Assembly (NCBI RefSeq): GCF_000304475.1 | Contig: NC_018941.1 | Location: forward strand, 1,178,001-1,242,000 | Reading direction: 5' to 3' | Source: Kazachstania africana CBS 2517 | Lineage: Eukaryota; Ascomycota; Saccharomycetes; Saccharomycetales; Saccharomycetaceae | DNA length: 64,000 bases | Part shown: positions 38,448 through 48,306 of the stretch, piece by piece | Layout of the letters: the number at the start of each line of letters is the position of its first letter | How positions within the stretch are numbered: position 1 is the first letter of the stretch | Notes under the pieces: model-generated | Told to the model about the DNA's origin: nothing | The model's database searches: none | Seen by the model: the letters and a program-made list of their open reading frames with translations, nothing else | Program-made: the position numbers and the translations under genes

Positions 38448-41363
38448 TTATCTAAATGCAGAAAATTGTACGCTTGTTCTTTTGAGATTGGCAGTCACTA
38501 TTGGTTCCGTTTCCTCGATGCATTTATTCATTCTGTCTATATTGTTTTGAAAACAGTTTTGTAAGCAAGCAGTCAGCGTTACAGCGGTGTCTTTCTCAAG
38601 TAAGGAGCCCAAAACTCTTTGAAAGAATTTGAGATCTACAGTCGCTTGGAGCAGACCGTCTGATGAGAGATTACCGATGAATGATTTGAATGCTTCGAAC
38701 AAATACCTAGAAATAAAAATTTGAGTCTCTTTTAAAATTTTGTTTATCAACTGAGGTCCAATCTTATAGCACTCACTGTGAACAGTAACCAACAACATTA
38801 ATGCCTCAATGATGTAATCATTAATTCTAAATGAAGTTGATTTATAATTTGGCCAGTTAATCTGTTGAAACTTCACTTCTAGAATATCTCTAAGGTGAAT
38901 CTTAAGATCAGATAAGTAATTACCAAAAATCGATGAACCCATTTTATTGAGTAAGTTGAAAATTTCCAATGGTTTGGTCTCTAACTTCAAGTCGAATGAA
39001 TCATCAAAATATTGCAATATTGTAGGGAAAGTATAGTCTTTGATATACTGTAAATTAGTTAAAGTTAAGACTGTTTTAGAATTTCTTGGATTATCCTTAT
39101 CTTTGGCAGCATTCTTCAAGATAGCTTCCAAGACAGCTTCCATAGAAATAATTTGTTGCAATTCAATTCCAGTTAACAGCTGTTTAGAAGGGTAGCCAAC
39201 CACGGAAACATTATTGAGGACTGGGAATTTTTCAAATGAGAAAACAATGTCTCTTATGGTTTTAATACTGAAATGTTGTACAGTGAGGACAATTTCAGGG
39301 AATTGTGTGACACCGTATTCTATTGCGGATCCATCTTGATTGTCACCAGGACTTTGAACATACCTGTAGATATCCCAATTTTCCAGTTTATAGAAATTAG
39401 ATGTATCTCTTAATCTCGTTGAGGAAATTGCACCAATACAACGAGTAATTGCTATTGAAGCTAAATCTCTTGAAATTTCAATTGTTTCAGGACTGATACT
39501 CAATTGAGCTAGTTGAGTGACAAATTTCAAAAGTGAATCAGTAATTTTAGGTAAATATCTGAGGCAACTCAACCCATTGGCTCTTGGTGGGATAAATCCA
39601 TAGTCTGTAGGAATACCTGTATCCTTTCTTTTTGTCATTTCAGCCTCTTCGTGTAATCCGTTAATGGATATTTTATCTGGATCAAATTCAGATAGAGATG
39701 CTTGAGTGGAATGGAGGAAGAAAGAGAGTGTACCAGACGTTAATTTGATAAACTTCTGACCTCTATTCCTTATATCGTTTACCTGGTCCTTCTGCAATAT
39801 TAAGAATCTTTTAAAATTATCAAGAACGTTCACATTACCCACTAAAATATTATCCTTTTTCTTTTCATTAATTAAAATACTTTGATAAGTTCCATCTAAA
39901 AACTTCTCAACATGTTCCCATAATTCAATAAATTTTGTACAAATGTGCTTTAATTCGTTGATATATCTTAAAATCAGTAACCACATATCAACTACAGTTG
40001 GTGAATCCGTTAAGCCACTGTATGTACTTAATGCTAATTGATGGGAGCTATCTGATGGAGAATTACCTCTGTTTCTTCCATTTTCCAGCTCTAAATTAAT
40101 AGGATCTAGTTGTAGAAGCTGATCGATCGAGAGGTAATAACTTAGATCCACACCTTCTAAATCATCATTCTCATCAATGGATATTTTCAAAATTTGTTTC
40201 TGGACCTTGATAATTTTCATTAATAAATGTTGTGAAGTCTTTACCAGAGTTGTCTCAAGTAAATCTAATTTGAAATAAAGCCATTTAATTATTGGATTTT
40301 CATCTACATTCAAATCTAATAGCTTAGAAATCAATGGTAACACATAATCCTGAGATTCAATTTCTAATTTAGACATGGTGTTATCGTTTCCTATTAGTGA
40401 CTCCCACATTTGTTTTCTATACGATTCAATAATTTTTTCAACTTGAGACCAAATCATTTCAACAATTTTTGGTACATTATCTTTCTTATTTGAAATTGTG
40501 CGGCTACTATCTTCGTCTTCTTCATTATCTGATGGCATGGCAATATCTGAATCTATTACTGCAGATTCCTTAAATTGTTCGTACAATTCTTTAGCCTTCA
40601 AATACTCGGACGTTAAAGTTGTATAATCCTTCCTTTCTAAACAATTCTTCAAAGTCTTTGGTACGTTGAAAAAGGCCCTGTTTTCTTCTATGAAATCTCT
40701 CGCCATCTTAAAATTAGAAATTCTAGTTGTTGTGTCCAATAAAGGTTTCAATGTTAAAGTTGTTGCTCTTATTGATTCATCAACTTTTTCAGATAATTGA
40801 GCTAAATTACTGTTATTTGATTCAGAAAATTGTTTATAGATTAAATCAAGTCTGTTTTTAATTTTCACATATTTAGTGAAATTCGATTGTACCAAATGTT
40901 TTAAATTATCCTCTTGATCTTTAATTATACTGTCTAAATTATCCAGAGATTTAGTTAAGTCATTGAACGAATCTGTACTGTGAATATCCCTCAGAAACTT
41001 CTGAACGTTGAATTTCTTACTATTTATCATGTAGTGTGTAAGTGCCTCGTCATCTAAATGTAATTTTTGGAAAGAATTTGACATTTCTTCATTATTCAAA
41101 GGGTCAAAAATAGAATTGAAATCATTACCTAAACTGTTACTATTATTATGGTAGTAATTATGCAGCTGCTGCTGATGAGAAATGAGATCCTTCAATATTT
41201 CGTACGAGTTAGCCATTGTTAGTTCAACAGATTCCCATTTAGCTAGTTTATTTTCATCTGGAAGAAGAACAGACGAATCAACTTTCCAAGAACCCGTGGG
41301 ATCCAATGACTTCAGATTATAAAATTCCAGCAGATCTTCGTCATCAAATGAAAATGGTTCCAT
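38448..41363 (-). CDS. SEC5: exocyst subunit Sec5
   Basis: Role: subunit of the eight-protein exocyst that tethers secretory vesicles at growth sites. Seen: 971 residues, the same as S. cerevisiae. An N-terminal coiled-coil rod region (for example KSLDNLDSIIKDQEDNLKHL and FTKYVKIKNRLDLIYKQF) precedes a long helical-bundle remainder typical of exocyst subunits, ending RTSVQFSAFR. An Asn-rich stretch (about residues 66-80) and an acidic linker (about 275-285) are not conserved features. It is divergent from TAF10. Confidence 0.95.
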   Translation of the reverse strand: MEPFSFDDEDLLEFYNLKSLDPTGSWKVDSSVLLPDENKLAKWESVELTMANSYEILKDLISHQQQLHNYYHNNSNSLGNDFNSIFDPLNNEEMSNSFQKLHLDDEALTHYMINSKKFNVQKFLRDIHSTDSFNDLTKSLDNLDSIIKDQEDNLKHLVQSNFTKYVKIKNRLDLIYKQFSESNNSNLAQLSEKVDESIRATTLTLKPLLDTTTRISNFKMARDFIEENRAFFNVPKTLKNCLERKDYTTLTSEYLKAKELYEQFKESAVIDSDIAMPSDNEEDEDSSRTISNKKDNVPKIVEMIWSQVEKIIESYRKQMWESLIGNDNTMSKLEIESQDYVLPLISKLLDLNVDENPIIKWLYFKLDLLETTLVKTSQHLLMKIIKVQKQILKISIDENDDLEGVDLSYYLSIDQLLQLDPINLELENGRNRGNSPSDSSHQLALSTYSGLTDSPTVVDMWLLILRYINELKHICTKFIELWEHVEKFLDGTYQSILINEKKKDNILVGNVNVLDNFKRFLILQKDQVNDIRNRGQKFIKLTSGTLSFFLHSTQASLSEFDPDKISINGLHEEAEMTKRKDTGIPTDYGFIPPRANGLSCLRYLPKITDSLLKFVTQLAQLSISPETIEISRDLASIAITRCIGAISSTRLRDTSNFYKLENWDIYRYVQSPGDNQDGSAIEYGVTQFPEIVLTVQHFSIKTIRDIVFSFEKFPVLNNVSVVGYPSKQLLTGIELQQIISMEAVLEAILKNAAKDKDNPRNSKTVLTLTNLQYIKDYTFPTILQYFDDSFDLKLETKPLEIFNLLNKMGSSIFGNYLSDLKIHLRDILEVKFQQINWPNYKSTSFRINDYIIEALMLLVTVHSECYKIGPQLINKILKETQIFISRYLFEAFKSFIGNLSSDGLLQATVDLKFFQRVLGSLLEKDTAVTLTACLQNCFQNNIDRMNKCIEETEPIVTANLKRTSVQFSAFR

Positions 41364-41487
41364 GACTCAACTCCCCAGTACAGATATATGCGTGCTGTAT
41401 CTATCTTATAAATTAGTATTGAAAACTTATTACTACTTAGTTCCTAATATATTATTATTTGAGAGTTGTTTGATATTCGGTTAGGCG

Positions 41488-41495
41488 TTACCCGG
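41488..41495 (-). promoter_or_regulatory. Reb1-type site between SEC5 and TAF10
   Basis: TTACCCGG (reverse complement CCGGGTAA), in the middle of the 265-bp divergent promoter. Confidence 0.65.
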
Positions 41496-41628
41496 CAAAA
41501 GATTCTTCACTAAGCAAAATGAAATTTAACGAAAGTTTAAAAGGCTGAGACAGTTTGTTAAATGTAAGAGAGACAGCGTGAGTGATTGATTGGTATAGAG
41601 AGGACACACTGCGTTTGACGGATATAAG

Positions 41629-42267
41629 ATGAGCGAGGAGCAACAACAACAGCAGGGGAATAGTGATAATGTGGAGATGGATGGTGCCAGTCTGGATCAG
41701 ATGGATGTGGAAGAGGAAATGGATGAATTTAACGATAATGAAGATGCGCCAATACTGTTAGCTGACGACGGTAATAAAGGCGACAAGAGTGACAAGAATG
41801 TTAAAATAGACAATGGGAGTGGCAATCTTTTTGATTTGCCCGAATTCACGAGGAAAGATAAGAGTCTGGAAGAGATATTGAATCTCATGGAAGATAACCC
41901 TCCAATTATACCTGACGCAGTCATTGACTACTACATGAGGAAGAATGGGTTTGATTGTGCTGACGTAAGGGTGAAAAGGCTGCTGGCTCTAGCTACACAG
42001 AAGTTCATCAGCGACATTGCGAACGATGCGTACGAATATTCAAGAATAAGATCCACTGTTGCTGTGAGCAACGCCAACAACGGACAAGCTAGGGCTCGAC
42101 AGTTGATGCTGGGACAACAACAGCCGGGGCAGCAACAGTTCTCACAACAGCAGCAGCAGCAAAATGAGAAAAACAATGCAAGCAAAGTCGTTCTGACCGT
42201 AAATGATCTAAGTAATGCAGTGTCGGAATATGGCTTAAATATAGGGCGTCCAGATTTCTATCGTTAG
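41629..42267 (+). CDS. TAF10: TFIID and SAGA subunit Taf10
   Basis: Role: histone-fold subunit of TFIID and SAGA that pairs with Taf3, Taf8 or Spt7. Seen: 212 residues (S. cerevisiae 206). An acidic, Gln-rich N-terminus precedes the histone-fold helices [37 protein letters not shown] and [17 protein letters not shown], ending GRPDFYR. A Gln-rich insert (about 160-178) splits the fold, as is usual in yeast Taf10. With TAF12 this window holds two SAGA/TFIID histone-fold genes, and SAC3 links to SAGA functionally. Confidence 0.95.
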   Translation: MSEEQQQQQGNSDNVEMDGASLDQMDVEEEMDEFNDNEDAPILLADDGNKGDKSDKNVKIDNGSGNLFDLPEFTRKDKSLEEILNLMEDNPPIIPDAVIDYYMRKNGFDCADVRVKRLLALATQKFISDIANDAYEYSRIRSTVAVSNANNGQARARQLMLGQQQPGQQQFSQQQQQQNEKNNASKVVLTVNDLSNAVSEYGLNIGRPDFYR

Positions 42268-42524
42268 CTGTTCACGTGCCGACACGCTTACCGTCAGGAC
42301 AGTATAATCTTGCCTCGTTACAGAGTGTTATATAGCCTTTTTAGTATCAGTTTCTTTGTATTTATGGTGATATCCTGTATAGTTTTTACTTCTATGAAAT
42401 TCTTTGAGTTTCGCTTTCTTTCCAAATTAATGGGATATATAAGGATATAGAAGCAGATGAAAAGTTTCAAAGGATAAATAAATCCACAGATACCAGTACA
42501 TTCGTATAGTCAAGTAAACAAAAA

Positions 42525-44030
42525 ATGCCTATCGATTATTCTAAATGGGATAAGATTGAGTTATCAGATGATTCAGACGTTGAAGTTCATCCAAATGTCG
42601 ATAAGAAATCATTCATAAAATGGAAACAGCAAAGTATTCATGAACAAAGATTCAAGAGAAATCAAGATATCAAGAATTTGGAAACACAAGTCGATATGTA
42701 TGCAAATTTGAATAAAAGAGTGGATAAGATTTTACAGCAAGTTGATGTGGCAAAATTTGCTGATTTAACTTCTATTACCAAATTTTTGAATGAAAATTTT
42801 GATAAAGTTGAAAAATCTGCTGGTGATAACGTGGATCCTGATATTGCTACTTACAATGAGATGGTGGAAGATTTATTTGAACAATTGAAAGGTGATGCTA
42901 AGAAAGAAAATAAGAATCCAGAAGATGGAACCATCATCAAACAATTACTGTTGAACCATAGATCTAAAATTGACTCTGTCACTGTTGAGGCTAAGGAAAA
43001 ATTGGATGAATTATATAAAGAAAAACAAGCACATATCTCTTCAGAAGATGTCCACACCGGATTTGACAGTGGTTTTATGAATAAAAAGAAGGATAGTGAG
43101 GATGATAAAGCAAAAAATGTCAACAAAGCTATGGAATCCATGAAAATAAAGCAGGATGATGATGAAACCATCAGAAATATCGTTTTAAATAGCGCCAAAG
43201 TAAGTCCACCAATGGAATTCATTGATTACAAAGATGATGTCTTGAAATTAGCGCCTGAGACGGAAGCGTTTGGTTCCATTCCATTCAATGAATATAAGCA
43301 AATGGAACAATATTTGGTCAATAATATGCAAATTATATCTGAACAACAAAAAGATGCTTTAATGATGAAATCTTTTGAATATCAAATGGATGACGATGAT
43401 AAGGAAGCAGATACGAAGACATATCAAATCATTCACCAGTCAGAACTGCTGGGATACATTCGTGAAATTTATGACTTGAAAAAAATTTCAACCTTGAATG
43501 TCAATGAATTGAAAGAAGTTATTTCTATGTTTTTTAATAAGGTTATATTCAATACTTCTAACACGAAAGGTAAAGAATCCTTTTTACAGAGTGTGTCCGC
43601 AAAATTCAATCACGTTAAACAAAGATCTAAGATAATCAGAGAGGAGCAAAGTGCTGAAGAAGTTAATGTCGAGGGTGTTGAAACTATACAGTTGAAGTCA
43701 CTCGATGACTCCACTGAATTGGAGGTCAATTTACCTGACTTCAGTTCGAAGGATGCTAATGAAATAAGAAAATGTGAAGTTTTTAACACGTTATCGGTTG
43801 AAATGCAGGAAGCACTAAAGACACAAAGCTTGGATAAAGTAAATGAAGTTTTTGCAAAAATGACAATTGAAGATGCTGAAAACGTTCTAGACATTTTCAA
43901 TGAAGCAGAAATTATTGGTGTCAAAGCTTTATTAGAAAATGAGGATGATTTCAATGAGATTAAAAGAGAATATAACAGAGAAATATCTGACGAAGGTAAC
44001 TACGAGAATATTAACGATGTGGTTGATTGA
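42525..44030 (+). CDS. CDC37: Hsp90 kinase co-chaperone Cdc37
   Basis: Role: delivers protein kinases to Hsp90; essential for cell cycle and MAP-kinase signalling. Seen: 501 residues (S. cerevisiae 506). The invariant N-terminus MPIDYSKWDKIELSDDSD carries the CK2 target Ser14. A coiled coil follows with the kinase-binding helix (FIKWKQQSIHEQR). The middle Hsp90-binding domain (about 235-380) and a C-terminal helical domain complete it. It is convergent with the GATA-factor gene, about 270 bp apart. Confidence 0.97.
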   Translation: MPIDYSKWDKIELSDDSDVEVHPNVDKKSFIKWKQQSIHEQRFKRNQDIKNLETQVDMYANLNKRVDKILQQVDVAKFADLTSITKFLNENFDKVEKSAGDNVDPDIATYNEMVEDLFEQLKGDAKKENKNPEDGTIIKQLLLNHRSKIDSVTVEAKEKLDELYKEKQAHISSEDVHTGFDSGFMNKKKDSEDDKAKNVNKAMESMKIKQDDDETIRNIVLNSAKVSPPMEFIDYKDDVLKLAPETEAFGSIPFNEYKQMEQYLVNNMQIISEQQKDALMMKSFEYQMDDDDKEADTKTYQIIHQSELLGYIREIYDLKKISTLNVNELKEVISMFFNKVIFNTSNTKGKESFLQSVSAKFNHVKQRSKIIREEQSAEEVNVEGVETIQLKSLDDSTELEVNLPDFSSKDANEIRKCEVFNTLSVEMQEALKTQSLDKVNEVFAKMTIEDAENVLDIFNEAEIIGVKALLENEDDFNEIKREYNREISDEGNYENINDVVD

Positions 44031-44300
44031 TTTATAGTTATATTGCATAAATTTATATAGTGAACTAAATTTGTTTTTTTCTTTCTTGAAGTGATGGTAT
44101 TACTTGCGGAAACAGTCATATATGGTATCGTACATATATTGCAGAATATAATTACAATAAGGCAAACTTTGATGGTTTTTGTTTTTGTTTATATGAAAAT
44201 CTGTATTAATTATTAAGTATATTAAAAATTAGAAGAACATTGAAAAAGGAAACAGCAAAAGAACTAATTTTCAGCCACAGACCACGATGTCTCTGTTAGC

Positions 44301-46115
44301 CTACTTTATATTGAAGAAATTTTGATCTATTGTTGGATCAGCCAGTAGTTTTTTCACAAAATTTGCAGGAACTTCTATGAACGCTGGTACACGTCTGTTA
44401 AACGGATTAATACGTTTACGGTAACGCATCAAAATGTTCGAATACTTTACTCCAAATTTGTCTGTTAATTTTCTATGAAACAGCCCACATGCATTACAAA
44501 GAGTGCGTTCGCCATACGGTCCAACTCGCCACTCTGCTGTGTCAGCATCTGAACAATGAACACACGTTTTCAAGTTACCGTGTTCATCACGAGTAAACTT
44601 CGGTGCTTTTTTCTTTCTTCTTCTATTGCCCCCGTTGTGTTTAACAATCCTATAGGGCTTGCCTTCTCTTGACACATTATTAACTCCCTCCAGTAAATTA
44701 CCTGAGGAGGATGACGACCCAGACGAAATTATCTGTGCCGTTTCTTCTTCTTCATCAGAGTCAAAATATGACTCCAATGGCTGGGTATAGGCCAAAGGTC
44801 GTTTAGATGGGTCACATACCTTTGGATTTACAATCATAATATCCTTGAATGTTGTCACCCGGTCATCTGTTAGAATGGGTGTCATAGCTACCGAGCTTGT
44901 TTGTTCTTCAGATTTCAAGTTGCTGTTTTGACCTGATATCTCATATCCATCTACCATTCTAGGTCCATAATGTACGTCAATATTTGATTGCCTTTCTCTT
45001 AATTTAACGACAGGCACATAATGACGCTTTACCTGTGGTTGAAGAAATCTCAACGATGAGGCAACTTGTATATTACTGTTTGATTCTGGGCCCCTCTGGA
45101 AGTGTGCTCTTTCATAATGTAGATGTGGATCCGGTTTGGTGGAAGGAAACAAATTCCTGTTACTCGCTGAGGAAACCAAATTTGGCGTCGAGTAGTATTT
45201 GACTGGGGTTATTTGAGTTCCTCTTGAGGAGACTGCGGTAAGTGGAGAAGGTAAATTGACTGAAAAAAGATTATCAGTACTTTTGATCGTCGGGGTGCTG
45301 CACTTTGAAATTTTTGTAGTGGTATGGTACAAAGATTTTTGCTTTATTTCGAGTAACTGTGAAAATTTGAGAGTGATATAATCGCTTGATTTCATCAAAT
45401 TGATAAGTTTTTGCTCATCGATATATTCAAGTATTGAAGTAGAAGATACATTATCAATTCTTGTCATTTGTAGCGTCTTAAACGTATTTTCAAATTTTTG
45501 TCGTTCTTTCATTACATCAACAATACATTGTTGATACATCTCATCGCAATTTTTTTTATATTCATTATCAACAACTTGAAATAACGCACCAAGAGCTGCC
45601 GAGTGTTGTGGTGGAGTAGTGTCCGTAACATCTGCTATAGAAGCAGAGGTAGTTGTTGAGTTAATACTAAAAGATCTTGATGGGTTGGACACTGAGTTTG
45701 TAGTAAAATTATCCCTAGAATATAAGTTGGTTGAATTTATAACTGTAGAAATACCTGGAAGTGATATCTTTGAGTTGTTAAACTTTGTGTTATCAATATT
45801 GTTACTTTGAGAAAGAGCAGTGACACCTTTTTCAAAGTTTGGTATATCGGAAAGAAATACAGTGGATCTAGGTACACTAAGTAATTCCTGATTATTTAAG
45901 CAGTCAAATATGTTATGTTTACCTAACGCCCCTCTGTCACTTTTTGGTTGCGATAATGGTGGTAGTTTTTTTGCTGAATACTGTCCAAGGAAACGGCCCG
46001 TATCAAAGGTTGTCGCAGCCATGAAGTCACCGTGAGCACTAGTGTTTCTTTCTTTTATATTGTTTTTTATTATTATAATTAGCAAATTATTTGGAATATA
46101 TACTTGTATATGCAC
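44301..46115 (-). CDS. GAT2: GATA-type zinc-finger transcription factor (GAT2-like)
   Basis: Seen: 604 residues. The low-complexity Ser/Asn/Thr-rich bulk has no domain I recognise. A single C-terminal GATA finger occupies about residues 514-540, with pattern CX2CX18CX2C (CVHC ... LCNACGLFHRKL). A basic extension continues NILMRYRKRINPFNRRVPAF. A basic KHNGGNRRRKKKAPK lies just before the finger. The extension and the finger's position near the C-terminus resemble S. cerevisiae Gat2 (560 residues) rather than Gln3, Gat1, Dal80 or Gzf3. The usual Thr-Pro before the Glu-Trp-Arg is Thr-Ala here. In S. cerevisiae no gene lies between CDC37 and STB3, and GAT2 is on another chromosome (YMR136W). Gene identity is likely but not certain. 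An in-frame ATG at 46022 (MAATTFDTGRF) would give a 573-residue form and could be the true start. Confidence 0.75.
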   Translation of the reverse strand: MHIQVYIPNNLLIIIIKNNIKERNTSAHGDFMAATTFDTGRFLGQYSAKKLPPLSQPKSDRGALGKHNIFDCLNNQELLSVPRSTVFLSDIPNFEKGVTALSQSNNIDNTKFNNSKISLPGISTVINSTNLYSRDNFTTNSVSNPSRSFSINSTTTSASIADVTDTTPPQHSAALGALFQVVDNEYKKNCDEMYQQCIVDVMKERQKFENTFKTLQMTRIDNVSSTSILEYIDEQKLINLMKSSDYITLKFSQLLEIKQKSLYHTTTKISKCSTPTIKSTDNLFSVNLPSPLTAVSSRGTQITPVKYYSTPNLVSSASNRNLFPSTKPDPHLHYERAHFQRGPESNSNIQVASSLRFLQPQVKRHYVPVVKLRERQSNIDVHYGPRMVDGYEISGQNSNLKSEEQTSSVAMTPILTDDRVTTFKDIMIVNPKVCDPSKRPLAYTQPLESYFDSDEEEETAQIISSGSSSSSGNLLEGVNNVSREGKPYRIVKHNGGNRRRKKKAPKFTRDEHGNLKTCVHCSDADTAEWRVGPYGERTLCNACGLFHRKLTDKFGVKYSNILMRYRKRINPFNRRVPAFIEVPANFVKKLLADPTIDQNFFNIK

Positions 46116-47070
46116 TCCAATGGTCTGAATTTGATTATTAAATTATTGCAGGAAATAGATGGAAAGTTTTTGAAAGAAAGAAAGAAAGATAATTTGTCCA
46201 ATTTTAAATAGTTTGATATTGTCACAGTTATTAATAGAAAACTAAGTGTGAACTCAAACCAAAAAGAAAAAGGGTCTAAAATGTAACGATGATACGCCAT
46301 TTTCTATGTTAGTTTCGCCAAGTTTGATGTAGTGCTTCTTCTTCCTTTGACACTAAAATTAGAATGGAGCTCAAGGTATGCGATATCGTCCCATCTGTGG
46401 ATGGAGGACCTTTCTCGGTAAAATGCTTTACACAAATTCGTAGATATCAAGGGGAATTCATGTTCTTCGTGGCATCTTAATGGTGCTTTGAGTTTCTCGT
46501 GTGGTATATTAGCTGTGTCACTTCCCTTTTTCTGACAACGTGGACGACAGAGAGAAACTCCGCGAAGGCGATTCCATTGCGACGTAAATCAGAGAGACGA
46601 TATGAATAGTGAGAATATTTACAGGGAACACAAAGAGCCATGTCGGTAGTGGCATGCCCTAGTTTGATAGGGACAACTTTTTGTGTCCCTCCCAGGGCGA
46701 TAGGGGATTATTTATTTGAATACCCTCGAACTAAACGATGAGCTATTTTGCAGGTGGAGAATATGACTCCTTTTCAATTCAGGGCAACGGATATTATTAC
46801 ACACTTGGAGGGTAATGTCATTTGGCTTGCTTATGTATGATGTTTCTTTTATTTACTCGTGGTTTAACAGATCTTGAAGATGCAACTGATACAATGAAAA
46901 TTAACTTGCATAATGTAGTTTCAATGAACGTTACGAAATACGTCATTAATATTATTGAATTTTTTGCGTAAGAAGTACAGATAAGTTATATCTTTTATTT
47001 ATTTTTACTTAATATTATTAGATTACTTTTATTTTATTTTTTTTGTTTGGAATCATTATTGTGTATGTTT
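46116..47070. promoter_or_regulatory. GATA-factor promoter and STB3 3' region
   Basis: A 955-bp gap. A PAC-like ACGATGAGCT at about 46735 overlaps a 25-codon frame at 46738. A GGTTTAACAG acceptor-like sequence is followed by an open stretch to about 46970. Neither makes a convincing spliced gene. The end is very T-rich. Confidence 0.3.
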
Positions 47071-47628
47071 TTATGATTTTAAGCTCATTAAAAGTAAAGC
47101 GGCATCATTATCGTTTTTTATCTTTGGAGTAATCTTCTTATTTAATGAGCTGTCAGTGTTTTCCTTTGTTAGACTATTATTACTCAAATTTCTTAAGGAT
47201 GCAGCACCCATTGATTCCCAGTCTTCTTCATCGGTATCCGAAACTAACAATTCATCATTTGAAATTGAATTCAAATTATGAGAATAATTTTTACCACTTA
47301 ACTTTGATAATTGTGGTGGGGAGGTTGGTATCCAACGATAATTATTCAGTTTATTTGTTGGAATTAATGTGGATCTTATATTTGATGAAACATAGGAAGG
47401 TCTTCTTGAATTTGGTTCGCTTAAGGATGTGATTCCGGAGTCACTTTGAACAGGTGAAGAATCCGGTTGTTGTTGTTGTTGTTGTACTGAATTTTTTCTT
47501 AGAGTAATATTTGGTTTTGCTAAACTTGAACGACGACGTTGTTGTTTATTTTTAATAATTGGTCTAATTTTGTGTGCTAATAATTCTTGTTCATTAAAAG
47601 TTGAATTTTCATCAGATTGTAAGGAGCT

Positions 47629-47680
<52 letters not shown>

Positions 47681-48306
47681 GAAGGAATGAATAATTGTTC
47701 ATTGAATATTACTGTTGATTGTCTTCTATCTAAACTAAAGGTAGTTTGTTTATTATTGTTGTTATTATTAATGATTTTAGCAATTGACATTATGCGATCA
47801 TCGGCGGAATCTGAATCATCTGAGTGTAACACATTTTCATCTATAAACATTGTAGTTGGCTTAACGTTTGTTTGGACGGCGGTAGTACTTTTTCTTCTCT
47901 TATTAGTCGTAGATTGATGATTATCTTTAATTTTTAAATTTGCAATATTAATTAATTTTCTTTGTGATTCAAAATCTTCAATTGGTACGAATTTAATTGA
48001 CCATTGACCCCAACCAATTTTTTCAAAAATGATTGAATTTTGTTTATCACCTAATTCCATTGCATTAATAATCAATCTTCTTTGTTTTGAACTTGATAAT
48101 TTCTCAAAGCATGGTATATCCTTTGATAAATATTTAGTAATGTATCTAATTGCTAATGGACCTTTATCAGATAATAATGTAGATAATCTTTGTGGTGTTA
48201 CCATTGAAGCAGCGGCTAGTCCTGCTGGAGATGAAGTGGAAATTGGTTTGTTGGTAATGCTATTATTAGTCGTACTAGGTTCATTAGAGTCGTTAATTTC
48301 TGTCAT
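47071..48306 (-). CDS. STB3: RRPE-binding repressor Stb3
   Basis: Role: binds the RRPE element (TGAAAAATTT) of ribosome-biogenesis promoters and, with the Sin3-Rpd3 deacetylase, represses them when nutrients are poor; TORC1/Sch9 phosphorylation removes it. Seen: 411 residues. The conserved N-terminal domain (about 35-112) has TPQRLSTLLSDKGPLAIRYI, SSKQRRLIINAMELGD and FEKIGWGQWSIKFV. The rest is low complexity: 17 consecutive Gln at DNA 47629-47679, other Gln and Asn runs, RRRSS and RRPS basic-Ser sites that fit AGC-kinase targets, and an acidic SDTDEEDWESMGAASL segment. ACGCGT lies about 115 bp upstream. Confidence 0.92.
47629..47679 (-). repeat. pure CAA run (17 Gln) in STB3
   Basis: Seventeen uninterrupted CAA codons. 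Uninterrupted trinucleotide runs are prone to length change. Confidence 0.9.
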
